Shown: positions 22,488 through 32,533 of the stretch, piece by piece
Numbering within the stretch: position 1 is the first letter of the stretch
Layout: every line of letters starts with the position of its first letter
Assembly (NCBI GenBank): GCA_002104905.1
Contig: MCFE01000336.1
Coordinates: 1 to 64,000 of the forward strand
Direction of reading: 5' to 3'
From: Basidiobolus meristosporus CBS 931.73
Lineage: Eukaryota; Basidiobolomycota; Basidiobolomycetes; Basidiobolales; Basidiobolaceae
DNA length: 64,000 bases
Position numbers and translations under genes: made by a program
The notes under the pieces: generated by a model
What the model saw: only the letters and a program-made list of their open reading frames with translations
Databases searched by the model: none
What the model was told of the DNA's origin: nothing

Positions 22488-24210
22488 TTAAACACCCTGC
22501 ACCACCTGGGGGTATGTAAGTCGAACTTGCTCGAAGAGTTCCGGTTGAGATCTTCTAAGAGCATCGGGATCTTCGGCAAGACAAACAAAGGTGGTTGCTG
22601 TGCCGCTCTGTATCACTTCCCCGATTAGGGTGAACAGCGAAAATCCAACGATAAATCCGAAAAATACGAACACTGTTGTGAACGATGCGTTACCGTTGAT
22701 CTCGGATTTGAAGACTTGGATGAATACGTAGGTAATGATGGACGTGATAGTAGCTACCAACAATCCCCCCATGGTCAACACATTTCCGATCAAATTGTCG
22801 TTGATCATGGCATCAACACCACGATCTTGAATCAGAGTCCATGTATCCTTTGCTGCCTGGCAGTAGGGCTTTCCGTAGATAGCAATTTGGGTGTATGCGT
22901 AATGGTTGAAGTACGCAACCATTCCTTCAATACACGAGAGCAAACACTGGATACAGCAGGCAAGAAAGGCGCCAAAGCAGTTGTCGGAATCGCTCATAAG
23001 CTCACGAAGGATTGCTCGAACTGTTTTGAAAAGTGCAATGATGAGAGAGCCGAACGCTACACTACCAAAGGAGGTGGTGCAGGCGCGTTTCAAAGAAGAC
23101 GGAGTGGGGGAGTTCTCGGCCTGTGGAGTACCAAAGAAGAAATAGTATGATGCGAATGTGCCGGAAACGGTGACGTGAACAAGATCCTTCAAGAGCTGGG
23201 TGGTCCAGTACATGCTGAAGCAGCAGTAGACGAGGACGACGATAAGTTTGGCGGGAGGGGAGCAGCGTTGAACGCTGTAACCATTTTTGTCGATTACTGT
23301 CTTGCACATGTCGTTACCTCCAAAGTAATTATATGCGCCAGCAGTTGTAAAACTCCACCACACACTGTAGGCAAAGTGGACTAAAAGCCCGCAAATAGCT
23401 ACAATAGTTGCTCCGTAGTACTTTCGGGTCACATTGGAGACGGTCTTCATTATAAGACTGGAGAATGGGATACGCGTTCTCCACCAGAACCAGGCCACTA
23501 GGTACAAGACACCGAAAATAGCGAATACTGCAGTAAGGAAATATTGGCGTACAGTGGCGTAGTAAGCGGCGGCGGCAAAATATAGGATCACTGAGAAGAA
23601 GAATGACACTTTGATCAATGCTTCGGGAAATCTAAAGGAAGGTTAGTACGGATACAAGTGGACCTAAGAGATATAGAACGTACCTTTGCATCAGCATGAT
23701 GTAGCTTAACGAAAGAACGAAGCCGACTGCGCATACGATAAAGAGCAGCATTGCATTGTCCCAGGTAAACATTTCCTGGTTGTAGGATCCGTTTTTGTTC
23801 TCCGTTGTCTTGGTGATGGAACGCAAGGAGACCGCACTAATGCCAAGAAAGGCGATAATATGGAGCCAGAACAATATCGCTGCCCAAATATCTTGGTATC
23901 CTGTAGGGGGGACGAATTTGCTGTCCGCAGAGCGAGGAAGTTCGGAAGGTTCCTGATCGTATGCTGATGGATTTTTGGCAGGTGGTGGTGGTGGCGGCGG
24001 CGATTGTTGGTACTGGTTGGTTGGTGCATAGGGATTGGAATTCTCTAGCTGTGGTGGAGGATAGTATGGCTGTTGCTGTGGATGATAATACTGCTCCTGT
24101 GTAGAGTAATATTGCTGTTGTGGTGGTGGTGGCGGTGGTGGGTAGTATGGATTCTGGCCATACCCCTCACCGTAGTGATTGTCGGGTCTTTGGTTGTAGT
24201 ATTCAGACAT
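22488..24210 (-). CDS. PNS1: Choline transporter-like protein (CTL/Pns1 family)
   Basis: Multi-pass membrane protein of the CTL/SLC44 family. Yeast Pns1 is a plasma-membrane member with no firmly proven substrate, so transport of choline is not assured. Two exons (24210-23684, 23631-22488) joined by a 52-bp intron with CTAAC give 556 residues. The first about 100 residues are an extremely Pro/Gln/Tyr-rich cytosolic tail with three polyproline runs. The membrane part begins near GYQDIWAAILFWLH and contains about ten hydrophobic segments. Family-typical stretches are GSVAFGSLIIALFKTVRA, YTQIAIYGKPYCQAAKDTW and the cytosolic end CLAEDPDALRRSQPELF. TATATAA lies about 90 bp upstream. Confidence 0.92.
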
Positions 24211-24300
24211 ATAGCTTGTGGTTACAATTAGTTAGAAAGCTACTGGCTGGTAATTTTCAAGAAGTGATTAGTGTTGTGACATTGGACGAGGTGTGGAGCT

Positions 24301-24307
24301 TTATATA
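24301..24307 (-). promoter_or_regulatory. TATA box of the PNS1-like gene
   Basis: TATATAA on the minus strand, about 90 bp before the ATG at 24210. Confidence 0.5.
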
Positions 24308-25519
24308 CTATCTATAGCTGTGAACATGCCAACAAAAGGTAAATACCACTAGGTTTGTCCGCATCCAATCAGACAGCCCAGTATGTTAATTAACTCATTT
24401 TTGGGTAAATGTAATGACTGAATCGATTAACCCAAAGAAGTAAACGCGATCACCACTGTGATAAGCAATCATAATTCTTCGAGCTTTCTGTTGTTGGCAG
24501 GTAGATAAAAAAAATGTGATGTTGCGGGTAACTTGTTTTGGTGTAACATCTTTTGGGTAAGTGTCGGGGAAAATTCGTTCAGGATTTCCCTGACCTAGTA
24601 TAGATTCACTATGACATTATTAAGAAACCATGCCAAGATTTGTATCACGCGTGGGTTTATTGCAGTATTTCAAAACCTGAAACTATATCGGTTGACTTTA
24701 ACCGACATGCCACTAATAAGCCTGCAATTAAGGATTTCAGAATGGCTGGGTATTCAAGGGAGATTAGGATGGGTTATCACATGATGGAGCGTGCACAAAT
24801 TCAGTAGTTCGAAAGTATCCAGGAGTTCCTCCAGAGAGATGCCAAGGAATCGCAGAGGCCAGATGATGTGCTTTGTGTTGCATTGTAATTTCTAAGAAAT
24901 GCGTGCCTGGCGGTATATCTGCTCTTAATTTTCTCACTGGTTCTGAGTTAACGATGGAGTGGAGGCCCGAATGCTCCAATGGGCCCCGTGTAGGGTGATC
25001 ATGGATACAAGCACAGAAATTGCCTCGCCCACTGGTTTGCTCCAACAAAACATCATACCAAGAATAGGATTCTACTCACAAGTGATCGATGCTTACATCC
25101 AAAAATGTATAAATTTATCGCAATTGCTGTTAGTAGTGATAGATTAGGTTTGTTTGACAGTGGATCTAAATTTAGGTTCAAACTATAGTGATGAATTCAA
25201 TCATACTGATTTAAGCCAGTAATTCACAATGAAAATGAAGGCACGGGTGGTGAGTTATTCATAGAATACTGTTGAAGGCCCTAAATTTGAGCCAGCTGTG
25301 TTGTACGAATTTCTAGTTGTTTGAGTGAATGGTTCATTTGATAGCGTTTACAATGTGCTGGTGCATGTATTACATTAGTTATCTCCTGTTTGTTAACGAC
25401 GACGCTATGATTGGATTGATTTGAGGAATCTCTATCTATACTTCGTAGAAAATGCAATTGAACTTGACCGATTCCTTTTAAGAAAACGGGTGGGCATGGG
25501 GGAGTCTTGAAATATTACC
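24308..25519. other. divergent intergenic region
   Basis: Separates the divergently transcribed PNS1-like (-) and HIT (+) genes. Only short open frames; nothing recognised. Confidence 0.5.
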
Positions 25520-26142
25520 ATGGATACTATCCAGAAGTCGTTTCTTGGTTGCCCTTATTGTAACATAGCTTCTGGTAAAGAGAACGACACTGTATTTATT
25601 TATGATGTAAGTTGGCCAGCCCACGAATTTACTATCCTTGCTTACTTGGTGAAAAACAGGACGCACAGGTGTGTGCCTTTCAAGATCCTAATCCCGACTC
25701 CGAAACCCATTTCCTCGTGCTCAGTAAAGTTCACATCCACGACTACAACAGTCTTACGGAGAAGGATATCGCCCTTTGTACGTTATCGCCACCTCACATA
25801 CCCTTCACTTTCCAAAATTCCCAAAACTTACCCCTGCCTTTGCCATTTAGTGGAGCACATGCAAGCTATAGGCAATAAACTACTCGACCAAGCGAATCAG
25901 AAAAAGCTACCTACAAAGTAAGTATCAGCTTAGTATCCTGAATTAGACTCAACAAGCTGAGCTCCGTACATAGGATGGGATTTCTGCCTACTTCCTTCTC
26001 CCGCGTGAATCATCTTCATATGCAATGTTTAACACTACCGCTGAAGTGCAATTGGATGCGTAAGCTTCTCTACACCCCCTTTATTTTTTTTGATAGTCAT
26101 GATCTCGTGGAAGAATTGAAAGAGAGCTGTTACAACCTATAA
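25520..26142 (+). CDS. HIT-family nucleotide hydrolase/transferase (HINT3/DcpS-C type)
   Basis: Four exons (25520-25606, 25660-25777, 25851-25917, 25974-26142; introns of 53, 73 and 56 bp) give 146 residues. The N-terminus has CPYCNIASG, the usual first Cys pair. Further on come THFLVLSKVHIHDY and a C-terminal NHLHMQCLTLPLK, then KLLYTPFIFFDSHDLVEELK. HIT proteins cleave or transfer nucleoside phosphate bonds using a histidine triad. Here the motif reads H-L-H-M-Q: the nucleophilic middle His is kept but the third His is Gln, as in GalT and Ap4A-phosphorylase branches. The substrate cannot be named. The first and last exons were chosen for frame and for the family end. Confidence 0.85.
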
Positions 26143-26221
26143 GTATACAACAACACACACAAGCTTACCAAGATATCTCCTCCACAGTTTCTGAATGTAT
26201 AAACCACTTCGTATTCCCATA

Positions 26222-26265
26222 AATATATATATACATATATATATATACATATATATATATATATT
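26222..26265. repeat. (AT)n microsatellite
   Basis: Near-pure AT dinucleotide tract with two ATAC interruptions, just downstream of the HIT gene. Confidence 0.9.
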
Positions 26266-26645
26266 AGGCTTTGAATTCCCCATCATTGTTGGCGGTGTTT
26301 TAAAGATACCTTTCTTAATCATCATGATCATGATAGGTTGCGAAATTTACTGATGCTATTATAGTGGTGATGGTTTGTGGAAACATGTTTATTCCTGAGA
26401 GACAGGAATGCACGTTAAAATGGCTAACAGGTGTTGCACATCTCACAAGTTTCATGATCTGAGGCAAAACGAGTGGAGTTTACAAAACGGTTCGTAGTCG
26501 CTTGAATTTTCCCACCTATTAGTCTTTACTGATTGAAACGGAGTTCCAGGTAATGAAAAGGGGCGGTTTCGATGAATAGGCAGCCTAAGAAGATCGTTCG
26601 GGTTCGGATCAAAAGAGAGCCTATTTCATGACCAAGGTCTTTTCC
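26266..26645. other. intergenic, nothing identified
   Basis: Short spacer before the secreted-protein gene; no gene or repeat beyond the AT tract at its left edge. Confidence 0.5.
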
Positions 26646-26652
26646 ATATAAG
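26646..26652 (+). promoter_or_regulatory. TATA-like box of the small secreted protein gene
   Basis: ATATAAG about 63 bp before the ATG at 26715. Confidence 0.45.
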
Positions 26653-26714
26653 ATCCGTTGAAGCCACTGTGATCTCGTCACACTAGCCTCCTTAACGTAT
26701 TATTCTATCTAAGC

Positions 26715-27017
26715 ATGAAATTCTCAGTAGCTTTTTTGATCGGTTTACTCGGGGTTTTGATTGGGATTGTACTAGAGCCGGTTGAGGGCATAGTTTGCGT
26801 GCCACAGCCAATCTGTCCGAACACACCTGAGAGTTGTCCCCAGGGTCAAGAGATTAGGGCACCAGGAGTATGTAAATGTCAAGTGTGCATGCCTATCCAG
26901 CCTACGGATTGTCGTGCGACTGGTTGCAAAGCTGGGATGGATTGCGTTTACCATCCTAGGTGTGATCTAACTCTTTGCATTGGCCCAACCTACAGATGTC
27001 TATCGGTCAGCGAGTAG
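26715..27017 (+). CDS. Small secreted cysteine-rich protein
   Basis: Intronless, 100 residues. The N-terminus MKFSVAFLIGLLGVLIGIVL is a clear signal peptide (basic start and a long hydrophobic core), probably cleaved near VEG. The remaining about 75 residues contain 12 cysteines, enough for six disulfides, with the C-x-C-x-x-C arrangement CKCQVC in the middle. I do not recognise the fold. Size, secretion and Cys content match small secreted effector- or defence-like proteins of fungi, which is a resemblance in kind, not an assignment. A TATA-like box at a normal distance supports real expression. No toxin family is recognised. Confidence 0.75.
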   Translation: MKFSVAFLIGLLGVLIGIVLEPVEGIVCVPQPICPNTPESCPQGQEIRAPGVCKCQVCMPIQPTDCRATGCKAGMDCVYHPRCDLTLCIGPTYRCLSVSE

Positions 27018-28020
27018 TTCATGAGTTGTGCACCAAAAAACAAATAAAATGTTGATCATTCCCACTCAATCAAAAGTTCCGTGGCGTTTCACCGGCTCGG
27101 AATGGAAAGGCCTGTGGTTTTAGCTACCGAGGCAGAAAGAGGCTTGCGCTTACAAGAAGCCGTGAAGAAGGCACAGGTAATCATCCCGTGGTGTAACAAA
27201 GCCAAGATTCTTATGACCACTGTAACACCTAAATCCGCATATCCAACTACACTTGAAAGAGTGTGACGAAGATGATCTGGATAAACTGGCCATCCATGTG
27301 TCTCGATTTTCAAAGAGCTTGGGTTTGGTATCGTATTACCATCAATAGTTGATGACTGATTGGCCATTGACGTAATGAAGCCTCGGGAGGGGGTACAATG
27401 ATCACGCCTCAGAGTTAGTGTTACAAAATATGCTCGTCGAGTCGATTGGTCTTCAGAAGGGATACATCGTTTGTCTAGTCAATTCATATCGTGAGCTCTA
27501 CCAGGTAATTTATCAATTGATGTCATGTTACCAGGAGTCCAGGGAATCAGATCCTGAGGGGGCTGTTCTGGTATATATGGAAACGTGCATTGACAGGGTA
27601 TTGGGTTTGTTGACTGGTAGCTGAGATGGTTGAGTTACCCAGGTACAAGGTCAGATTGAGGATTACCTCCAATACTCCTAAACATTATAGCAACCAAATA
27701 ATTTTGCCGACTACTTTTAGCACCAACCAATCCATACTCTGATGACACCAGATGTGCCAATGACCTAAGATTAGCTTTTAGAGAGCGGTTTGCAGTTAAG
27801 ATCAGTCGTCTAATAAGCATGCTAGCCGAGAGCATGTTGTATCCGACATCCCGCATATCTCATGGAAATACGGAGCCGAAATTAGATCGTTCTCGACGCA
27901 TGCTGTCAATTCTCCATCAAATCCCGGGTATATTGACCTGGGATTTCCCGGTATACATATACTCCCCATCTGCGTTGTTGGATGTGCATCATTGGTATGG
28001 GGTGCGGATACAGCGGCTGA
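27018..28020. other. intergenic, no clear gene
   Basis: Several short open frames on both strands. One around 27418-27624 (+) has a protein-like composition but no good start and no recognised family. I could not build a gene from it. Confidence 0.4.
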
Positions 28021-28425
28021 GTGCAAATGGGTGGTGATAATCAGCATGGAATCAGCTATGGACAAACCGCAGCGAATGCACAGGCCCAAACTACAGCAAC
28101 AGTCATGATGTCATGGCTCAACCTCGGAGACTTGAAGCGACGTGTTGACACCAGTGCTTTGAACCTCAAGGTATACATGGTACGACAAAGCATGGTGGTT
28201 TACCAACTCCGGTGACTCGTCCCAAGGACAACTGGCGATGGAGTGCTTCAGGCCAGACGTAGTTGTATTTCTAGTTTTATTTATGTACATGGGTATGATA
28301 TTCAGAATATGAGACTGACAAACAAGAATGGGATCTGACTCCCAATATGAAGTATCTAAGCTTCAAGGTTGATGACAACGGAGTACCTCAGCCAAGTGCT
28401 GTACACCAAAAATCGCCTAGCTAGT
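28021..28425 (+). other. Coding-like remnant, unresolved
   Basis: Protein-like stretches appear in changing frames: MMSWLNLGDLKRR (about 28107-28145), PTPVTRPKDNWRWSASGQT (about 28204-28260) and EWDLTPNMKYLSFKVDDNG (about 28329-28385), with a stop at 28425. A possible donor GTAGTT lies near 28260. I could not join them into one frame with canonical introns. It may be the decayed 3' part of a gene or an incompletely solved model. No family recognised. Confidence 0.25.
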
Positions 28426-28429
28426 CAGG

Positions 28430-29347
28430 CTAAATCCCCATAGGATCACCGGCATAAGACATCTCGCGGTCGCGTTGGGTAATGGGCAGAGTTCCCGCCA
28501 GGTCAATGGTTTTCCAGCGAAGGTCCAGCCCGTCCATCCAGGTGATCAAAGGAATAAGGTGGCGATTCAGAATGTGGGGGGTATGGGCGATCTTTTGATA
28601 TTGCACGTTGGTGTTCAAGTGTTCGTCAAGTTCGGTATGACCAAGCTCCGCATGGAAGCGCTTCAGCACTGCCGATCGAACCAAGGAGTAGTAGATGATA
28701 TAAATCGCGTAGGTAATGAAGATGGCCAGCAACACGTCCACGGTAAAGTGAAGGTGGGATGCAATAACGGTATAATAGCCAGCAACTGCATGTAGCAATG
28801 CGTACACTTTGAGAACTCGAAAGCGGCCGTATATGATCCAGTTAATCAAGCTGGTGGTCAGGATCATGGTATGCCCCGAGTAGATGTTATCAGTGCAGGA
28901 CCGATCTGCTCCGACAATCATAAGAGAGCCTCGTGTTAGGAGATCGCGGAAATTGGATGTGTAGATGGGAACACATTCCTTGGGTGGCGGAAGGGTAGTT
29001 GAGACAATGGTGAAGCCTCTGTACAGGTATAGGAACCCAGTAACCCAGATAAACCGGCGCCAAAAGATCAAGCGTTTGCGCCAACTATTTGACAGAATGG
29101 TTACACCAACCAGCATAATGCCAAGTGATGAGAACACCATGATATCCGGAACACTATACGAGGTGATAAAGTTGAACCATTCGAAACCCACATCGCGCAG
29201 CGGTTTGTTCGCTTCTCCTGAGCCAAGGAATCGATTGTCGGATACCTGCTGCATGATGACCATGAAGTACACTACGATGAAGAGGAAGACCAAGGCGTAA
29301 AAGGTCCGCGCTACCTCGGAGTTGATGAATTTGGTGATTTTACTCAT
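28430..29347 (-). CDS. Sphingomyelin-synthase-like (PAP2-like) membrane protein
   Basis: Intronless, 305 residues from the ATG at 29347 (MSKITKFINSEV). The open frame runs further upstream without another ATG. Five or six hydrophobic segments surround the two catalytic blocks of the sphingomyelin-synthase branch of lipid phosphatases/transferases: CTDNIYSGHT, with its catalytic-type His, and SHLHFTVDVLLA, which gives the second His and Asp of the H-H-D triad. Family members transfer a phosphocholine or phosphoethanolamine head group to ceramide, or act as related phosphotransferases at Golgi or ER membranes. Substrate cannot be told from sequence. The C-terminal about 60 residues are hydrophilic. 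The 3' end faces the remnant at 28425. Confidence 0.87.
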   Translation of the reverse strand: MSKITKFINSEVARTFYALVFLFIVVYFMVIMQQVSDNRFLGSGEANKPLRDVGFEWFNFITSYSVPDIMVFSSLGIMLVGVTILSNSWRKRLIFWRRFIWVTGFLYLYRGFTIVSTTLPPPKECVPIYTSNFRDLLTRGSLMIVGADRSCTDNIYSGHTMILTTSLINWIIYGRFRVLKVYALLHAVAGYYTVIASHLHFTVDVLLAIFITYAIYIIYYSLVRSAVLKRFHAELGHTELDEHLNTNVQYQKIAHTPHILNRHLIPLITWMDGLDLRWKTIDLAGTLPITQRDREMSYAGDPMGI

Positions 29348-29569
29348 GGCCTTCACGAGCGAAAATGTAGTGTGGCTGGTCGGGAAAGACGAAAAACGGT
29401 GGAAGGAAAGACAAGTGTAGAGATTGTTCCTGGAAACCAGCAGCACCGGCTTTCATATAAGCTAATAGAAATCCCTGACATAATATGCAGCTTGGAGGGT
29501 TGATGATTCTGAATATCAATAATGACGCGCATGAATTATTGTCCCTCAGATCCTGCTATGCTCTGTTGA

Positions 29570-29878
29570 ATTATAGCATTCGATTGGTTTCCCTGTTATC
29601 ATCAACAAAGCATATTTAGCAGATCCTTACAATTACAGATCGGACCCCCTGATCCTACATTGCTTGCTCAACCCAGTGTGAATCAGCATTTAGACTGGCT
29701 TAATTATACTCAATTGTTAATGAATGCTCTTCATCTGGATCAGCATGCGGTTCTTCCAAATAAATATCCTGTAGAAGCTACGTTAATTGAGGCTCAAATC
29801 CACCAGTCAACGTTAATGGAAAGCAGTACGCTCATAAGCATGATGAGTACTTCTTACCTTAAGGAGTATCACTTCTGA
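29570..29878 (+). CDS. Possible exon or gene fragment
   Basis: An open stretch of about 100 codons ends at a stop at 29876-29878. It has protein-like composition (LLAQPSVNQHLDWLNYTQLL, LIEAQIHQSTL). It has no convincing ATG at its left end and may start after an acceptor-like TATAG near 29575. The region further left is the promoter of the minus-strand gene, so a full gene is hard to fit. No family recognised. Confidence 0.2.
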   Translation: MIAFDWFPCYHQQSIFSRSLQLQIGPPDPTLLAQPSVNQHLDWLNYTQLLMNALHLDQHAVLPNKYPVEATLIEAQIHQSTLMESSTLISMMSTSYLKEYHF

Positions 29879-30361
29879 AACGATTACGATATGATATCAT
29901 GTGCATTCCTAGCCTATTAGTGCGCTGGTGAATATGTGCGCCCAGCACAATAGGGAATGTTGACACTATGGACCAGCACAATGGCCACATCCAATCGTGA
30001 TAATGATGACTCGCATGGCTTGTCACAACGACTACTACCAGGTCTCCGGTTGAATCTGAGATGGCCTATTCAAGGTGCAGAGGTGTGTTAGGAATCACAA
30101 GGGGCAAAACCATCCCTACATTACAAACACTAAAATGTACTTGCATTTCGGCAGAGTTTAACATTGATTACTGGATTCTGTATATTGCATGGTGACGTGA
30201 AATGGCAATAACAGTCAACTCTAGCTTGACGTCAGATCATAAAGATTAATGAGCTGGAGGCCAGTTGTTGAGGTGATACATATTATTACCTGTATTGTGG
30301 TGTTGTTAAATGATGTACATAATGGCGGAGAATATTAATTACAACTCAGGCATGTTATCGT
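29879..30361. other. intergenic, nothing identified
   Basis: No gene seen; contains the 3' flank of the WSS1-like gene. Confidence 0.5.
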
Positions 30362-31643
30362 TTACGCTTTAACGACGAAGTCGCATATCTGACATTTCAA
30401 AACGGCAGAGGGGTTGAATAAGGTGCATCGAGGGCAGCTCCATTCCGTTGTGTTTTTGTGTGCCTTGTTGCTACTTGAGCTCTGATCTGAAGGTCGTTCT
30501 GTAAGACAGCACTCACAGACCAAAACCAATGGAGGATTGACTAGTGTACATGTTAAGCATGTCCATGACTCCCATTCATCATTCATGTCCCGTGATCGTT
30601 TCCCCAAAATAGTCTTTTGTTCGGTGCACGAGTCTGGATTGTTGAATACAGGCTCCGATGAAGCATTGGCTCCAAAATGATCGTGTCTAGAAGGCTTTGC
30701 CTTGAGCCGATCTTTTGCTGAAGAGTTGGTTTCGTTTGGTTGAGTGGATTGTGGTTTTGGTTTTGGTTCTGGTTCTAGTTCTGGTTCCTCATCAATGCCT
30801 ATGTGTTCAGTATTTCCAGCGCACCAAATGTTGTCTCGGGCTCGGCGCTCTGCTGCCATGGCAGCGAGCATGCGAGGTGTATACAACTTCTCTAGACCTT
30901 TGGATAAAGATTTACCACCTAATTTGCGACCATTCGCAGGCCCCATAATTTGCCCAATTTGTCGTCGCTTTTCAGCAGCTTCCAAAGCAGCAACGCGAGC
31001 AATATGAGGAGGTAAGTCGTGAGAAACACCTTGACCCACCCGGTGTCCAGCGCCGTAAAATCCTTCTCCGGTAAATCCTTGGACCATGAGGGTTTCACAT
31101 TCCGTTGTTAGCTCGTCCAGTAATTTGTAGAACTGCTGGTCATGAGGACCTCGTACTATATGTGTTAGTTCGTGCAATAGAGTTCCAAGTAAGGATTCGT
31201 AAGGCAAGAATTTCGAGTCGTTGCTGGCGGGTCTAAGGCGGATGCAAATTTCTTGGCCGTAATTTTTATTTAAACCTAGGAGAACAGAACCCAAGAGATA
31301 TTCTAAGCCAGGCTATCCAAGGAGAACCAGATTCAAATATAAACAATACCAAGCAAGTTGGGATTCTTTGGGAAAAACTCTCGTAGTGTGCCAACTGACC
31401 AACCCCTTTTCTTCATGATGGGTTTTACCTAGAAGGGCAGAAAGGCTCTTTTAGAATCTTCTACTTATACAAGGTACCTTTGGGGGAGTGAACAGGGTGG
31501 ATTCCAGATAGACATTTGGTTCGATAGCTAACCTGGGAGGCCATTTGCTGAAGAATCTTCAAAGCTTCACTCTCATTGGGCTTACGCTTCAACGCTCTAA
31601 CTGTTCCAAAGTAAGCATCGCTTGTCCCCACCCCGTTAGACAT
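30362..31643 (-). CDS. WSS1: Wss1-type DNA-protein-crosslink metalloprotease
   Basis: Zinc protease that degrades proteins trapped on DNA and is linked to SUMO (yeast Wss1; functional counterpart of SPRTN). Three exons (31643-31533, 31428-31350, 31275-30362; introns of 104 and 74 bp) give 367 residues. The WLM domain has MKKRGWSVGTLREFFP, GLNKNYGQEICIRLRP and the metal site HELTHIVRGPH (HExxHxxxxxH). A linker with an E-P/K-P repeat (EPELEPEPKPKP) follows. The C-terminus has two RanBP2-type zinc fingers, WTCLTCTLVN...CECC and WSCPRCTLFN...CQIC. Yeast Wss1 instead has short VIM/SHP and SIM motifs, so the two fingers suggest ubiquitin or ubiquitin-like binding here (inference). Confidence 0.93.
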
Positions 31644-32533
31644 GATAATTCTCTATTATGAGGTAGGCCTGCACGGAATTTGAAAATTATGGAGACCTGG
31701 AAGACACCAGTGAAATTGCGCCTCATTATTTTTATTTGATCAGTTGCAAACAAAATTGTCTCATTCTTAGGAACTATTGTTTTGAGGGGGGTTGTCCTAA
31801 AGGCTGGCATCCCATATACCAGCTCAATCGATGCGCTGGAGGTTTTCTCACATCGACTGCTGAGTCATATTCAGCTTACCTGTGCTCGTTTTTTTATATT
31901 ATCGCATGGCTATAGTGCGATATGCACACCAAGGCTGGATGATGATGAATGAATCAACAGATCAGGGTCTCCAGAAATCCCTTAATTCTTGGGCAAGTAT
32001 TCACACGTATGGGTCTAGCAACCCAATCATACCAGCACGCTAGCTAGAGAAGTGAGTTTTGTCAACCTAGAATTTTATAAAAACAAACTCTATATTTACA
32101 CCACATGAGAATGAATACATTGACAAGAGTAAGATAATTCAGATAATTTGGAAGGTTGTAAGTAAAGATAATAAGAAATGTTCAACAAAACATGATTTTC
32201 AGCACGGAAAACGAGAAACATCGATCTGAAGCGCGACCAATCCAAAGAGGGGACCATAATCACAATCGGTTACTAGACTGCAAGAAAGTCGTAATGGAAA
32301 CGGGCACTTACGTTGAATGGATTAGTGTGAAGTTCCTATTATCTAGCAAAATGATTAAATCACAAGCTTTCTTGGGCAAAATCCTCGGCATCGCTGGCCT
32401 CGGCGTGGCCACTTCAAAGATGTCAGAAATCATTAGCTCACGGTTAAATATTAAAAGCAGTCATTAATGAGCAGCCCGGAAATTATGAACGTAAGTCTAT
32501 CCGGCAGTGCAAAGTGACTGTGATGCTCCAAGT
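31644..32533. other. intergenic, one weak small ORF
   Basis: No supported gene. An ATG-led frame at 32192-32467 (+, 91 codons) has a mildly hydrophobic part (FLGKILGIAGLGVATSK) but no other support. Confidence 0.4.

Noticed and set aside
32192-32467. Small + strand gene of 91 codons
   Set aside because: No family, no promoter signal, no neighbours suggesting a role; length is within chance.
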